64,000 nucleotides of DNA, from contig JAEUHN010000036.1 of NCBI GenBank assembly GCA_016795365.1, positions 29,163 through 93,162 on the forward strand, written 5' to 3'. Shown here piece by piece: positions 43,233 through 54,600 of the stretch. A program made the translations under genes and the position numbers. Numbering within the stretch: the stretch's first letter is position 1; every line of letters begins with the position of its first letter. Source of the DNA: Verrucomicrobiaceae bacterium. Lineage in GTDB: Bacteria; Verrucomicrobiota; Verrucomicrobiia; Verrucomicrobiales; Verrucomicrobiaceae. Under the pieces are notes generated by a model, which saw nothing but the letters and a program-made list of their open reading frames with translations, searched no databases and was not told the origin of the DNA.

Positions 43233-43720
43233 GCGCGGCGATCCATCCCGAGGTGCGCATTGGCCACGTGCATCTGAAAGTGGCCGATGTGGAGCGTGCG
43301 TTGGAGTTCTACTGCGGCGTGCTCGGCTTCCAGCTGACGCAACGCTACGGCCCGCAGGCCGCGTTCGTGTCCGCAGGCGGCTACCATCATCACATCGGGC
43401 TCAACAGCTGGGAAAGCGCCGGTGGCAAGCCGCCGCCACCGCGCGCCACCGGCTTGTATCACGTCGCGATCTTGTATCCCACACGCACTGAACTCGCGAA
43501 GGCACTGAAGCGCTTGGTGGACAACAACGTGCCGCTGGAAGGCGCAGCCGATCACGGCGTGAGCGAGGCCTTGTATCTCAGCGATCCCGACGGCAATGGC
43601 CTCGAACTCTACTGGGACCGCCCGCGCGATCAGTGGCCCTTCGATGCGAAAGGCGAACTCCAGATGGTGACGAAAGCGCTCGATCTCAAGGCCTTGCTGG
43701 CCGAAGCGGAAGCGCATTGA
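43229..43720 (+). CDS. VOC-family (glyoxalase/ring-cleavage) protein
   Basis: This 163-residue protein has two beta-alpha-beta-beta-beta units: IGHVHLKVADVERALEFYCGVLGF and LYHVAILYPTRTELAKALKRL. Metal ligands are likely His in HVHL, His in LYHVAI and Glu in NGLELYWDRP. It resembles CatE-like catechol dioxygenase domains and also glyoxalases. Its start overlaps the OYE stop in ATGA form, which couples it to the reductase. The pairing recalls the nemA-gloA arrangement of E. coli. Confidence 0.88.
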   Translation: MSAAIHPEVRIGHVHLKVADVERALEFYCGVLGFQLTQRYGPQAAFVSAGGYHHHIGLNSWESAGGKPPPPRATGLYHVAILYPTRTELAKALKRLVDNNVPLEGAADHGVSEALYLSDPDGNGLELYWDRPRDQWPFDAKGELQMVTKALDLKALLAEAEAH

Positions 43721-43810
43721 AGAGGCACGTGACGTGCTGCTAAGATCGCCACCGAGGAATGGTGGCACCGACAGGTCGCTGGTCTTCACCTTTGCCGCGC
43801 CCGATCTCTC

Positions 43811-45637
43811 ATGCACGATCCCAACTTCTTCATCTCCGCCTTCATCTACCTCGCCACTGCGGTGCTGATGGTGCCCATCGCGCATCGTCTGGGGCTGGGC
43901 TCGGTGCTCGGCTATCTCATCGGCGGCGCGTTGATCGGGCCATTTGCCTTGGGCTGGGTCGGTGGCACGCAGGGCGAGGAAGCGATGCACTTCGCGGAGT
44001 TCGGTGTGGTGATCATGCTCTTCATGATCGGGCTGGAACTGGAGCCGTCGCGTCTGTGGCGAATGCGAGGTCCGATCTTCGGTTTGGGCGGCGCGCAGGT
44101 CGTGATCACCGCGCTCGCCGTGATGGGTGTGGCGATGGCGTGTGGCTTGCACGCGAAGCCCGCGCTCGCGACGGGCATGATCCTCGCGCTGTCATCGACG
44201 GCGATCGTTTTACAGACGCTGCAAGAGAAGGCGTTGATGCGCACGGATGCCGGCAGTGACTCGTTCGCGGTGCTGCTGTTCCAAGACATCTCGGTGATCC
44301 CAATGCTCGCGGTATTTCCTTTGCTCGCCGCCAGTGAAGCGCCGGAAGAAGCGCACGGCTGGTTGCAGACGTTGCCGCACTGGGCACAGCCAATGGTCAC
44401 ACTGGGTGCGGTGGCCGTGATCGTCATCGCAGGACAATTCATCGTGCCACGAGGCTTCGCCGTGCTGGCGAAGACAGGCTTGCGCGAGCTGCTCACAGCG
44501 GCCGCGCTGTTGCTGATCGTGGGCGTTGCCTTGCTGATGACACAGGTCGGACTTTCACCAGCGCTCGGTGCGTTCGTTGCTGGCGTCGTGCTGGCAGGAA
44601 GTCATTACCGCCACGAGTTGGAGAGCAATCTGGAGCCGTTCAAAGGCTTATTGCTCGGCCTCTTCTTCCTCGCGGTTGGTGCATCGCTGGACTTCAGCGT
44701 CATTGCTTCACGGCCGGTGCTGATCACGTTTCTCGTCATCGGCTTGATCGTGCTGAAGGCGGTGGTGATGCTCGCGATCACGGTGGTGCTGAAGATTCGC
44801 GGCAGTCATCGCTGGCTGCTGTCGCTCGCGCTTGCGCAGGGTGGAGAGTTTGCTTTCGCGCTGCTGTCGATGGCAATGCAGCAGCACATCCTCGACGCAG
44901 AAAATTCGAAGCTGCTCGTCGCGGTCGTGGCGCTGTCGATGGCGATCACACCACTGCTGTTTGTGATCTATGAGAAGCTGATCGCGCCACGCTACACGGC
45001 GGTCAGCACGCCTGCGCGCGCACCGGACGAGATCGATGAGCACGATGCGCCGGTGATCATGGCGGGCTTCGGTCGCTTTGGTAATTTCGTCGGTCGCTTC
45101 ATGATGTCGCAGGGCATCAAGGTGACGGTGCTGGAGAGCGATACCGATCATGTGGACATGCTGCGCAACTTCGGGTTCAAGGTTTTCTACGGCGATGCGA
45201 CACGGCTCGACCTGCTGCACGCAGCTGGCATCGCGCAGGCGCGGATGTTGATCATCACGCTGGCGGACAAGGCGAAGGTCGCGCAGCTGGTGACCGAGGT
45301 GCGTGAGAAGTTCCCCAACGTGCGCATCCTCGCGCGGGCTCGCGACTACGACCATCGCTACGAGTTCATCGGCCTCGGCTTGAAGTCGGAGGACGTGGTG
45401 CATGAGCAGATGCACAGCGCGCTGGAGCTGGGCCAGAAAGCGCTGTGTGTGCTGGGCAAGCCGAAGGAACAGATCAAGGAAGCGATGCAACGCTGGAAGA
45501 ACTACGACGAAGAGACCTTTCACATGATCATGCCCGTGCAGGACGACGAGGAAGCCTACGCGAGCATCGTGCGCGAGCGCCGCATCCAGCTCACGCAATT
45601 GTTTGAGAAAGACCGAGCAACGGGGCGTCAGGGATGA
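43811..45637 (+). CDS. KefC-like K+/H+ antiporter (CPA2, RCK domain)
   Basis: This 608-residue protein has a CPA2 membrane domain of about 12 segments (residues 1-390) and a KTN/RCK domain (about 415-530, VIMAGFGRFGNFVGRFMMSQG). The regulatory stretch HELESNLEPFKGLLLGLFFLAVG is very close to the HALESD loop of KefC. The protein is therefore expected to be a glutathione- or ligand-gated K+ efflux system. KefC acidifies the cytoplasm when electrophiles form glutathione adducts, which suits the preceding OYE and VOC genes. The gap to that operon is 90 bp. Confidence 0.92.
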   Translation: MHDPNFFISAFIYLATAVLMVPIAHRLGLGSVLGYLIGGALIGPFALGWVGGTQGEEAMHFAEFGVVIMLFMIGLELEPSRLWRMRGPIFGLGGAQVVITALAVMGVAMACGLHAKPALATGMILALSSTAIVLQTLQEKALMRTDAGSDSFAVLLFQDISVIPMLAVFPLLAASEAPEEAHGWLQTLPHWAQPMVTLGAVAVIVIAGQFIVPRGFAVLAKTGLRELLTAAALLLIVGVALLMTQVGLSPALGAFVAGVVLAGSHYRHELESNLEPFKGLLLGLFFLAVGASLDFSVIASRPVLITFLVIGLIVLKAVVMLAITVVLKIRGSHRWLLSLALAQGGEFAFALLSMAMQQHILDAENSKLLVAVVALSMAITPLLFVIYEKLIAPRYTAVSTPARAPDEIDEHDAPVIMAGFGRFGNFVGRFMMSQGIKVTVLESDTDHVDMLRNFGFKVFYGDATRLDLLHAAGIAQARMLIITLADKAKVAQLVTEVREKFPNVRILARARDYDHRYEFIGLGLKSEDVVHEQMHSALELGQKALCVLGKPKEQIKEAMQRWKNYDEETFHMIMPVQDDEEAYASIVRERRIQLTQLFEKDRATGRQG

Positions 45638-45652
45638 TCCCTGTGTCCGCTG

Positions 45653-45688
45653 CGCGGCCCTTGAGCATCGATTGGTAGAGAGGCCGCG
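45653..45688. terminator. Possible stem-loop between convergent kefC-like gene and giant gene
   Basis: CGCGGCC (45653-45659) pairs with GGCCGCG (45682-45688) over a 22-base loop in the 58-bp space between the convergent stops. No clear T-run follows, so terminator activity is doubtful. Confidence 0.3.
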
Positions 45689-45695
45689 TGTTGTG

Positions 45696-48600
45696 TTAAC
45701 GACGACGGTGGAACGCCAGCCCGAGAAGGCCCAGCATCACGAGCAGCACACGACCGGGTTCAGGCACGATGGTGATATTTCCCGAGGTAAAGATTTGGGT
45801 GGTGTCCCAGCTCTTGCCAGCATCGAGCGATGGCAAATTGATGCTCGCGAATGCGCCAGATGAAGGAGGTGTTCCAGCAATCACGCCGAGCCAGTCAAAC
45901 AGCTTGAATGCATCGCCGACCGACCAGCCTGCGGTGGAGACACCGGTATTGAGGCCGACGTTCAGGACGGCTCCAGTGCCAATCGTCAGATTGCTCCAAT
46001 CCAGGGCGTAGAGGGCCATGCTGGTGTTCTGGGTGAGCGGATTGAGGGTGCCCAGGTTGTCATTGCCGAACAACGTAAAGTTCACAGCCCCATTGAGTGC
46101 CAGCGTGCTGGCACCGGTGAGATTGATCTCCAGGTTCGTGCCAGTCAGGGCACCGAGAGCCCCAGGAGAAAGCGTTCCGTTGACGATGATATTCTTTCCG
46201 TCATTAGGGCTGATGACTCCACTGCCTGAGAGCGTGGCACCCGCAGCGACCGTAAGCGCTCCCGTTCCTGTGCCTGATCCGGTCGTGTTGCTGACATCAA
46301 GCGTTCCAGCGCTGACGAGCGTGCCACCAGCATAGGAGTTTGCGTCGTTGGTGAGAATGAGAGCGCCGGTGCCTGCCTTCGTCAGCTGCATGCAATCGTC
46401 GCCCACGATAGGTCCCGAAGCTGTCAATTTATTGGTTCCGGTCACTTCAAGCGTGCCGCCAATCACTCCACTGAGAGTGAGCGTGCGATTCACACCCAAA
46501 TCCACATTCGCACCGGTGCTGCGCAGCGTGGAACCATTCGCGAGAGTGATGCTGTTCGTCGCGCTCCCGTCACCGATGCTCTGGGCTGAATTGATCACCA
46601 CGGTGCCCTGCTGAATGTTGGTGGGACCAGTGTAAGTATTGACGTTGGTGAGGTAGAGCGCACGGGAACCCGACTTGATGATGCCTCCGTTTTGAATCAC
46701 GGTTTCGATCACGGCATCATTGCGATTCGGATTGGTGATGACGGAATCGACGATGATGCGGCGATTCACTCCACCGAGGTCAAGCGTGCCGTCCGTGGTG
46801 CGAGTTCCCACCGCACCGGAACCTGTGATGAGCACCTGGAACTCGGTCGTGCCACCATCGTTAACGCGATTGTTCGTCAGCGTCAGATCACCGTTCAGAG
46901 TCAGCACCCCTGTGGCACCCGTTTTGATCACGGTGCCGGTGGTCGAACTGGAAATCAGAGTCACAGCGCCAACGGCGTCGGTGAAGCCGTTGAGGTCCAG
47001 CGTCTGGTTGTTGCTGCCATTGTTCGTCAGCGTGATCGGCGCGGTGTTGGCAATCTGATTGTTCTGCGTCAGCTGCACCGTCGTTGGGTTGCTCGTGCCG
47101 CTGATGAGCAAGCCACCCGTGCCGATCGACGTGCCCGTGGTGTTGTTCAACACCAGCGTTCCCTGGGCCACAATCACCTGACCGGAGTGGGTGATGGTGG
47201 TGCTGTCTCCGATGGTCAGCGTGCCTGTGCCAGTCTTGGTGAAAGAGCCAGCGCCCGAGAGGTTAAGGCCCGTGGCTGTTGCCGTGAGCGCACCCACATC
47301 GATGGTGCCACCGCCTGTGCCAGCCACCATGGTCTTGCCACCCAGGTCGTCTGCGAACGTGGTGTCGAGCTTCAAGGTGCCGCCATGGAAATTCAGCGTG
47401 CCAGTTCCTGTCTTGTCGAGGTCATCAATCAAGAGGTTGCCCTGATTGAGGTAGATGGCGTTGATGGCATTGCTGGTGCTCGTGAGTTTGAGCGTGCCTG
47501 CGCCTGACTTCACCAACGGAGCCACCGTCGCAAGGGCGGTGTCGATGGAGAGCACCCCAGCGGAGTTGGTCACGAAGATATTGTAGTCACGGGTGGCCGC
47601 CGTCGTCAGGCCTGTGATGCCGCCAATGCTATGGCTGCCTGCACCTGCTGCAAGCACCGCACCGGAAGTGATTTCCATGAAGGATGCCGAGCCAGTGAGT
47701 GCAACACCTGTCGCCGAGTCGAGCACCAAGGAGTTGATCGCCGTCGGCGTGGACGCAATGGCCGCCGTGGCCGTGAATCGGACGTTGTCCGTCAAGGTGC
47801 CAGTGATGCCCGTATTGTTGTTGATGTATTCCGTGGTGAGATCCAAGGGCTTGAGCCCATTCGTGGTGCCGGTGTTGCGGACAAAAGAGTTGCCGACGCC
47901 GGTAGCGGATGTCTCACCCACCATCCATGCGAAGATGCTGGTGTTCGTGGTGCCAGCTGCGCCACCACCGCCGATGACGGCGTTACCGGTGCCGGGAGCC
48001 GTGGAGAAGATGAGCTGGCCACGCTGAGTGGCGGCCGAGTCTCCAAGGCCTGCGCCGCGGACCAGAAGTGTGGCGCGGTTGTTGCGAGCAGCCAGCGATG
48101 CAAGCGTCAGGGTGCCAACGGTGGCTGCCTGAGACGAAGTGGCCGTGATGATGTTGTGTCCAGCGCCAAGGGTGAGCGCACCGACCGTTTCGGCATTGCT
48201 CGCTGTGTTGTCGCTATCCGTCAGTGAGAGGCCAGAACCAAGCGCTGTGTTGTTCAGCGTTATGGTCGCCGTGTTGGAAACGCGATTCACGTTCGCATCC
48301 TGGTCCTGCGTGATGGCCAGATTCCCAGCACCATTGAGCACCACCGCCGTGGCCGCCGAGAACTGCGCGTAGTTGCCAGTCAGGGCGATCTGGCCGTTGT
48401 CGATTCGAACGGTGCCGGAGAAGCCGGGTGAGTTCCCCTGGACTGTGAGAGTGCCGGTGCCGTTTTTGACGATCGTGCTCGTGGTGCCGCCGGTGAAAGC
48501 ACCCACGAAGCCGGAGGTGGTCGTCTGGTTGATCGTGATCGTTCCTGTGCCGAGGTCGATCCCGCCGGAGGAGAAGTTCGTCGAATCCGCTCCCAGATTG

Positions 48601-51600
48601 CCGATCGCCTCGCTCGTGTTGTTCAAATCTAAGGAACCACTGCTGCGCATCATCACCGTCGTCGTGTCGCCGATGGCATTGCCGCCTGCGACTCGCACCG
48701 TGCCTTCGTTGATGGTGAGCCGGCTGCCAGTGGCGAGGTAATTATTGTTGCCGCTCAACACCAGGATGCCTGCGCCGCTCTTGGTCACCCCGGAACTGGC
48801 AAGGATTGAAGACGAGATGGTGAGGGGAGCTGCGGAGTTGTTCTGATGAACGATGAGTTCCCCCGGGTTGGTCGCATTCGCACCGTAAATAGATCCGCCA
48901 GAGATGGTGGAGGCAAAGCTGCCCACCGTGGAATTGACCAAGATGCCGCCGCTGGTGATGTTCAACACCTGGCCAGTCGCGATGGCCACAGTGGAAGCTG
49001 CGGCTGCATCAAAGGTCAGGCTGGAGATCGTGACGCAACTGCTGATCGTGCCCGAGTAGCCGCCACCGCTATTGATGACGTTCGTGTTGTCGATCCATGA
49101 GGTAACACTGTTCTGCGTGTCGGTCACACCCTGAATGATGTTTCCTGTGCCGTCGATAGCACCGATGCGCGTCGTGCCACTGGTGGTGACCGTTGCCCAT
49201 CCAAGAGAATTCGTTGCGGCGTTGGTGGTGGTCGCCGTCGCGCTGGTCGAAGCATAGTCGAAGCCGACAGTGCCGCCGACGACTGAGCGTGTGATCGCAT
49301 TCAGCGCCAGGGCTGCGGTTTGACTCGTGCCATTGTTGATGTCGATCAACGTGTGACCCGTATTGCTGATGGTCGTGCTGGTAACGCTCTGTGCCGTCGC
49401 AGACGAGTCGTTGCCATTGATCACCAAGGACGTGGGCGAAGTCAGATTTCCCTGAGCAGCGCCAAGCGTGAGCACACCACCGATCTTGCTGGTATTGTTC
49501 GTGGTGTAGTCGAGCACCAGACTGCCCTCCTGGATGTTGGTCGCACCGCTGGTTGTTCGGGTGCCAGCAAAGGTCACGGTGCCGTCGGTGACTTTGGTGA
49601 TGGCACCCGTTCCTGCGAGAGTGATTCCGCTGGCGATGCTACCAGCGCGCAGTGAGTATCCGTTGGTGGAGTTGATCGCGCCGGTCCCGGTGATGTTACC
49701 GAGGCTGCCGCCCGCACCACCGAGTTGCAAGGTGTTACCGGAGCTGATGTTTGCAGCGAGGTCGAGCCTGGCCGCAGCGGCTGCGCCGACGGAGTTGATG
49801 TCGCCGATGAGAATCTGATCGGTGCCTGTGCTGATGCCATTGGCGACTGTCACATTGACCCGAGCACCAGCGCGGATGTAGAAATCATTGCCCTGATGCA
49901 CACTGGCACCGGAGATATTGACGATGGTGGAGTCCTGCACGCCAGTGCCGGTCACGATCACGTTGTCTGCTGCGTTCAGCGAGTTGCCTGCAGTGGCATT
50001 CACCACACCAGCGTTGATGTTCCAGTCGCCAGTGCCTGTGGTGTTCGTTGCCGCATTAATGGTGAGCGTGCCGGTGCCGCTCTTGGTTAGCGAGAGATTC
50101 GAACCGGTCAGTGTCCAGGCACCATTGATGGTCATGTTGCCAGTGCCTGTGACCGTGGCGCTATTGGCAGAAGCATACGTGCCGTTCAACGTGAGTTCCG
50201 AACTTGAAGACGCGACCGTAGTGGAGTCGTTGACCGTGAAGGTGCGCGCGGCAGTTCCGTTGCTCAGGTTGGCATTGATAACTGAAGCGAGCGGGTTGTT
50301 GGTGGCATCGTAAGTCACGTTGCCTCCGAGAGTGAGCAGACCGCCTGTAGTGCTGTTCAAAATAGAGGCCGAGGCTGCGCTATCCCCACCGCCCAACGTG
50401 ACGGCTCCAGCGAGAGTCGCTGTGCGACCATTCAGATCAAAGGCGGCCGTCTTGCCCGCGCCTGCGACGATGCTCAATCCAGCACTGCCACTGAGGCTGG
50501 CAGTGGTGCCGAGCATCAGGGTGCCATCATTGATGGTGGTGCTGCCAACGTAAGTATTGGCCCCGTTGAGTGTCAAAGTTGAGCCGCCTTGCTTGACGAT
50601 CGCGATCTGGTTCTCGTTGGTTCCCGCGCCGCCGATTGCTCCATTGAAGCTTCCATCGGCAGCCTGCACAATGGTGAGTGTCGAAGCCGTCGTCGCTCCG
50701 CCAACGATGGCATTCGTTGTCGCGGCTCCCGTGTTGAGCGTGCCGATGGTGGTGCTCGAAGCACCGGAACCATCGCCCAGCTGAAGTGTCGCGCCTTGCG
50801 TGGCGTTGCCCATCGTCAGCGCCGTGGTGGTCGGAAGGCGATTGCTTGCACCACCTTGCAGCACCAGCTTGCCTGCGGCCAGGTTCGTTGCGCCGGAGTA
50901 GGTAGCAATGCCCGCCGCACCACCGAGGACCATCGTGCCAGTGGATGAACCATTGTCATTGATCCCGAGCGGCCCAACGCCACTGAGTGCACCTGTAAAG
51001 GTCAGCGTCGAGGAGGCATCGGCGATGTTAAACGACTGCGCCTTGCCCATGGCAACGTTGCTGCTGAAGCTGAGGTTGGGCGCGCCAGTTTGCAGCGTGA
51101 TGCCTGCGGCGTCCGTGGCATTGCCAATGGTCAGGGTGTTTGCACCACCCACCGAGACTGCGCTACCGCCTGAGTGGACGATCAGTTCCTGGATCGTCAA
51201 ATTAGCGCCCAGTGTTGTCGCGAAGTTAGTCGCACCGGTGGCACTGAAGTGAACGATGGAACCGCTATCGGGCGGCACAGCAGCATCGGTGCCGGTGGTT
51301 TGATCCGTGTCCCAGTTGGTGGGGAATCCGGTGCCGCTGGTGGTCGATGCCGACCACACGCCCGTGCCAATCCCACCCAAGTCTCCCCTCCACCACACAT
51401 TATCTGCCGCGGCCACAGAGGTGGGCGTGAGCACCCATTTCTCACCTGCTCCCACCGTGATCTTGTCGAGCGCATAGGTGAAGCTGCCGCCGTTGAAGAC
51501 CACTGGGTTCAAGTCAAAGGTGCCGGAGCCGAAGATCGCGTTGTCGTCAGCAGCATTGATCAGCACATAGTTCAGGCCAGCGGTCGGCGCATTGTTGACG

Positions 51601-54600
51601 TGGATGGCCGTCGTGAGTGTGCCATTGACAGCCATGGTCTGACCAGCGGCGAGGTTGAGCTGCGAATTGAAGAGTCCATCAATGCCAAAGCCGAGCACGC
51701 CGCCAGTGGTGCTGCCGACGGTGATCACATTGCCCGTGCCGGAGAAGCTGCGGACGACGTTGGCCAAGGGACTCGTGCCACGCAGGTGGAACTCAGCTCC
51801 GTCGTCCAAGGTGAGCCCCGCCGTCGTCGCAGGGAAAGCCGTGGCACTATCGACATAAAGCTTGCCGCCGCTCACCGTAGTGGAACCCGAGTAAGTGCTG
51901 GTGCCGCTTAGGGTGAAATCACCCGTGCCGGTCTTCGTCAGGCTCAGCGTGCCTGCCGTGTTGGCCAGCGATCCAGAGAAAGTCGAAGTTTGATTATTGC
52001 CGCCAACGCTGAGCGACATCGCTCCCGCTGCCGTGCTATCGATCGTGCCTGCACCGGACAGACCATTCAATGCGTCTGACTTGCCGTTCAAATCAAGAGT
52101 GGCACCACCAGCAATGCTGAGGTTGCCCTTGCCGGCACCATCCGGAATCACATTGGAATTCCCAAGCTTGGTGATTCCAGCGCTGATCATGGTGTCACCC
52201 GAGTAGGTGTTCGCTCCCGCCAGGGTGGTGGTGTTGCTGTTGGTAATGATCAGTCCGTTGTTCGTGGAGGCGTTGCCATTGGAGATGATACCGTTGATCG
52301 TCGTCGCACCCGTGCCCGTGATGGTGAGCGTGCGAGCGTTTGCGGTCTCCGCATTGATGCCCACGTCACCCAGAGTGAGCGTGCCGCCTGTGATGCTGCT
52401 GTCGAGCGTGCGGGAGCCGCCTGTCACACCGGTGACCGTTCCGTTGATCGTCAGGCTCTGTGTTCCCGAGATCGTGGCGGCGGTGAGATTGACGTTGTTA
52501 CTCAGCGTGCGTGCGGCATTCACTGCCTGGACCGTTCCCGAGGTCAGCGTGACCAGGCCGGAGGCGAGACCGCCATTGAGTGCGTTGTTGAGTTGAATGG
52601 TGCCTGCCGTCAGCGTGGTGACACCGGCCGTGCGATTGTCGCCTGAGAACACCAGCGTGCCCGCTGCGGCATTCATGGTCGTGGTGCCGCTGTAGGTGTT
52701 GTGTCCGGTGAGCGTCGTGGTGTTCGTGTTCGTGATGGTCAAGCTGCCAGCCGCCGTGCCATCCTGAATCTCACTGTTGATCGTGACCGCCCCTGTGCCC
52801 GCGATGGTCTGGGTGCGTGCCGTCGTTGCAGTATCGACCAAGGCAAGGTAGCCACCAGTGATGGTGGTCAGGCCCGAATTGTTCACTGTCAGGACGCGGT
52901 TGGCACCGCCACCAAAGACGGTATCACCGGTGAAAGTCACGTTGGCCGAGCCCGTCAACGTGCTGCTAGCCTGCACACTGAAGTTTCCAAGCGCCGTCAC
53001 AAACGCCCCCGTATCGAGCGTGCCACCATTGAGCACGACCGAAGCATTCGATGGGAGTGCGGCGGCCACACCAAACTGCAGGGTGCCAGCCGTGACGATG
53101 GTCGTGCCGGTATAGGTCACGGGTGCATTCAGCGTCAGAATCCCGGTGCCCAACTTCGTCAAACCGCCGATCCCACCATTCCCGACCGCATTCGCCAGTG
53201 TGACATTGTTGCCATTCGTATCGAGCGAGCCGCCACCGGAGCCGAAGCTCATGACCTTGGTGGACGGATCAAACGTGGCTCCCGTCGCCCAGCGCAGGCC
53301 ACCGCCCTGGAACTTGAGATCGCCCGTGCCGAGCTTGTTCAAGGCATCGGTTTGAATCAGGCCGTGATTGAAATACACATCGGTCGTGGAATTCACAGCT
53401 CCCAGCACCAGAGTGCCAGCTCCCGCCTTGACGAGCGGTGCAGCGGTGGTGAGCGGGGTATTGAGCGTGAACGTGCTTGTGGGGTTCGTCACATACACGG
53501 TGTAGTCGTTGCCAGCGTCCGTCGTCAGACCGGTGAAACCGCCCAAGGTCATCGCGTTGGCAGGCGTTGTCGTCGTCGCGAGAATTGCACCGCTCTTGAT
53601 GTTGAGCGAGCTGGCTGGGCCGTTGACGGTGAGGGCTTCAGTCGAGGAATCGAGCACGAGCGAGTTGATCTGCGTCGCCGTGCCAGCCAGCGTGCCCGCC
53701 GGGTTGAGGGCGAATCGCACGTTGTTCACCGCCGTGCCGGTAAGCGCATCGAATCCTGCCTGATTGAGCGTGTATTCCGTCGCGAGATCGAGCGGACGCA
53801 GACCATTCGTCGTGCCGGTGTTCATGACAAACGAGTTGCCATAGTTGTCAGTGAGAGTGGCGTCGGTCATTGCCGCAGACTCACCCACCATGTAGGGGAA
53901 GATGTTGATCGTGGTAGAAGCAGCCGCACCGCCGCCACCAATGGCACCCGTTGGAGCCGCAGAAAAGATCAACTGGCCACGCTCCCCAGACGTGAGCCCC
54001 ATCATCTGACCACGCACCAGGAGGGTGGCGTGATTGGTGCCACGATCCAGAGAGGCCGCCGTCGCGGTGATGGTTCGCGCCGATCCAGAGGTAGCACCGT
54101 TTTCATCCACCTGAATCACGTTGTGGCCAAACCCAAGGGTGATGGCACCAACGGTCTCCGAACGGCCAGCTCCCTGGTCGGGATTGCGCACCCAGAGACC
54201 ACGGCCAATCACCGTGTTGTTGAGTGTGATCGGAGTCGAGTTTCCAATGTGATCCACGCTCGCGCTCGTTTCTTGATCGCTGATCAATTCACCCGGACCA
54301 TTGATCACGATGCTGGAGGCCGTGTTGAGCACCGTGGCACCTTCACTCAAGTCAATGAGACCCTGATTGATCACAAGATTGCCCGTAAATCCACCCGTTG
54401 CTCCACCGAAGAAGGCCTGTGAAGAGACACCATTCTTCACGATGGTGCCGGTGCCGGAGATCGAGCCTTGATAGACGCGGGTCGCGACCGTGTTGTTGAT
54501 GGTCAAAGTGCCGGTGCCGATGGATACCATTCCATCTTCAATGCCAGTGGTGGAGAAGACTGCCGTGGAACCCAGCGCACCAATCGTCTCGGTGCCATTG

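Noticed and set aside
52701..54422. 573-residue plus-strand frame inside the giant repeat gene
   Set aside because: The giant gene is supported by continuous repeat structure and both ends (signal peptide and PEP-CTERM). The opposing frame shows no domain and is Arg/Gly/Ala-rich.
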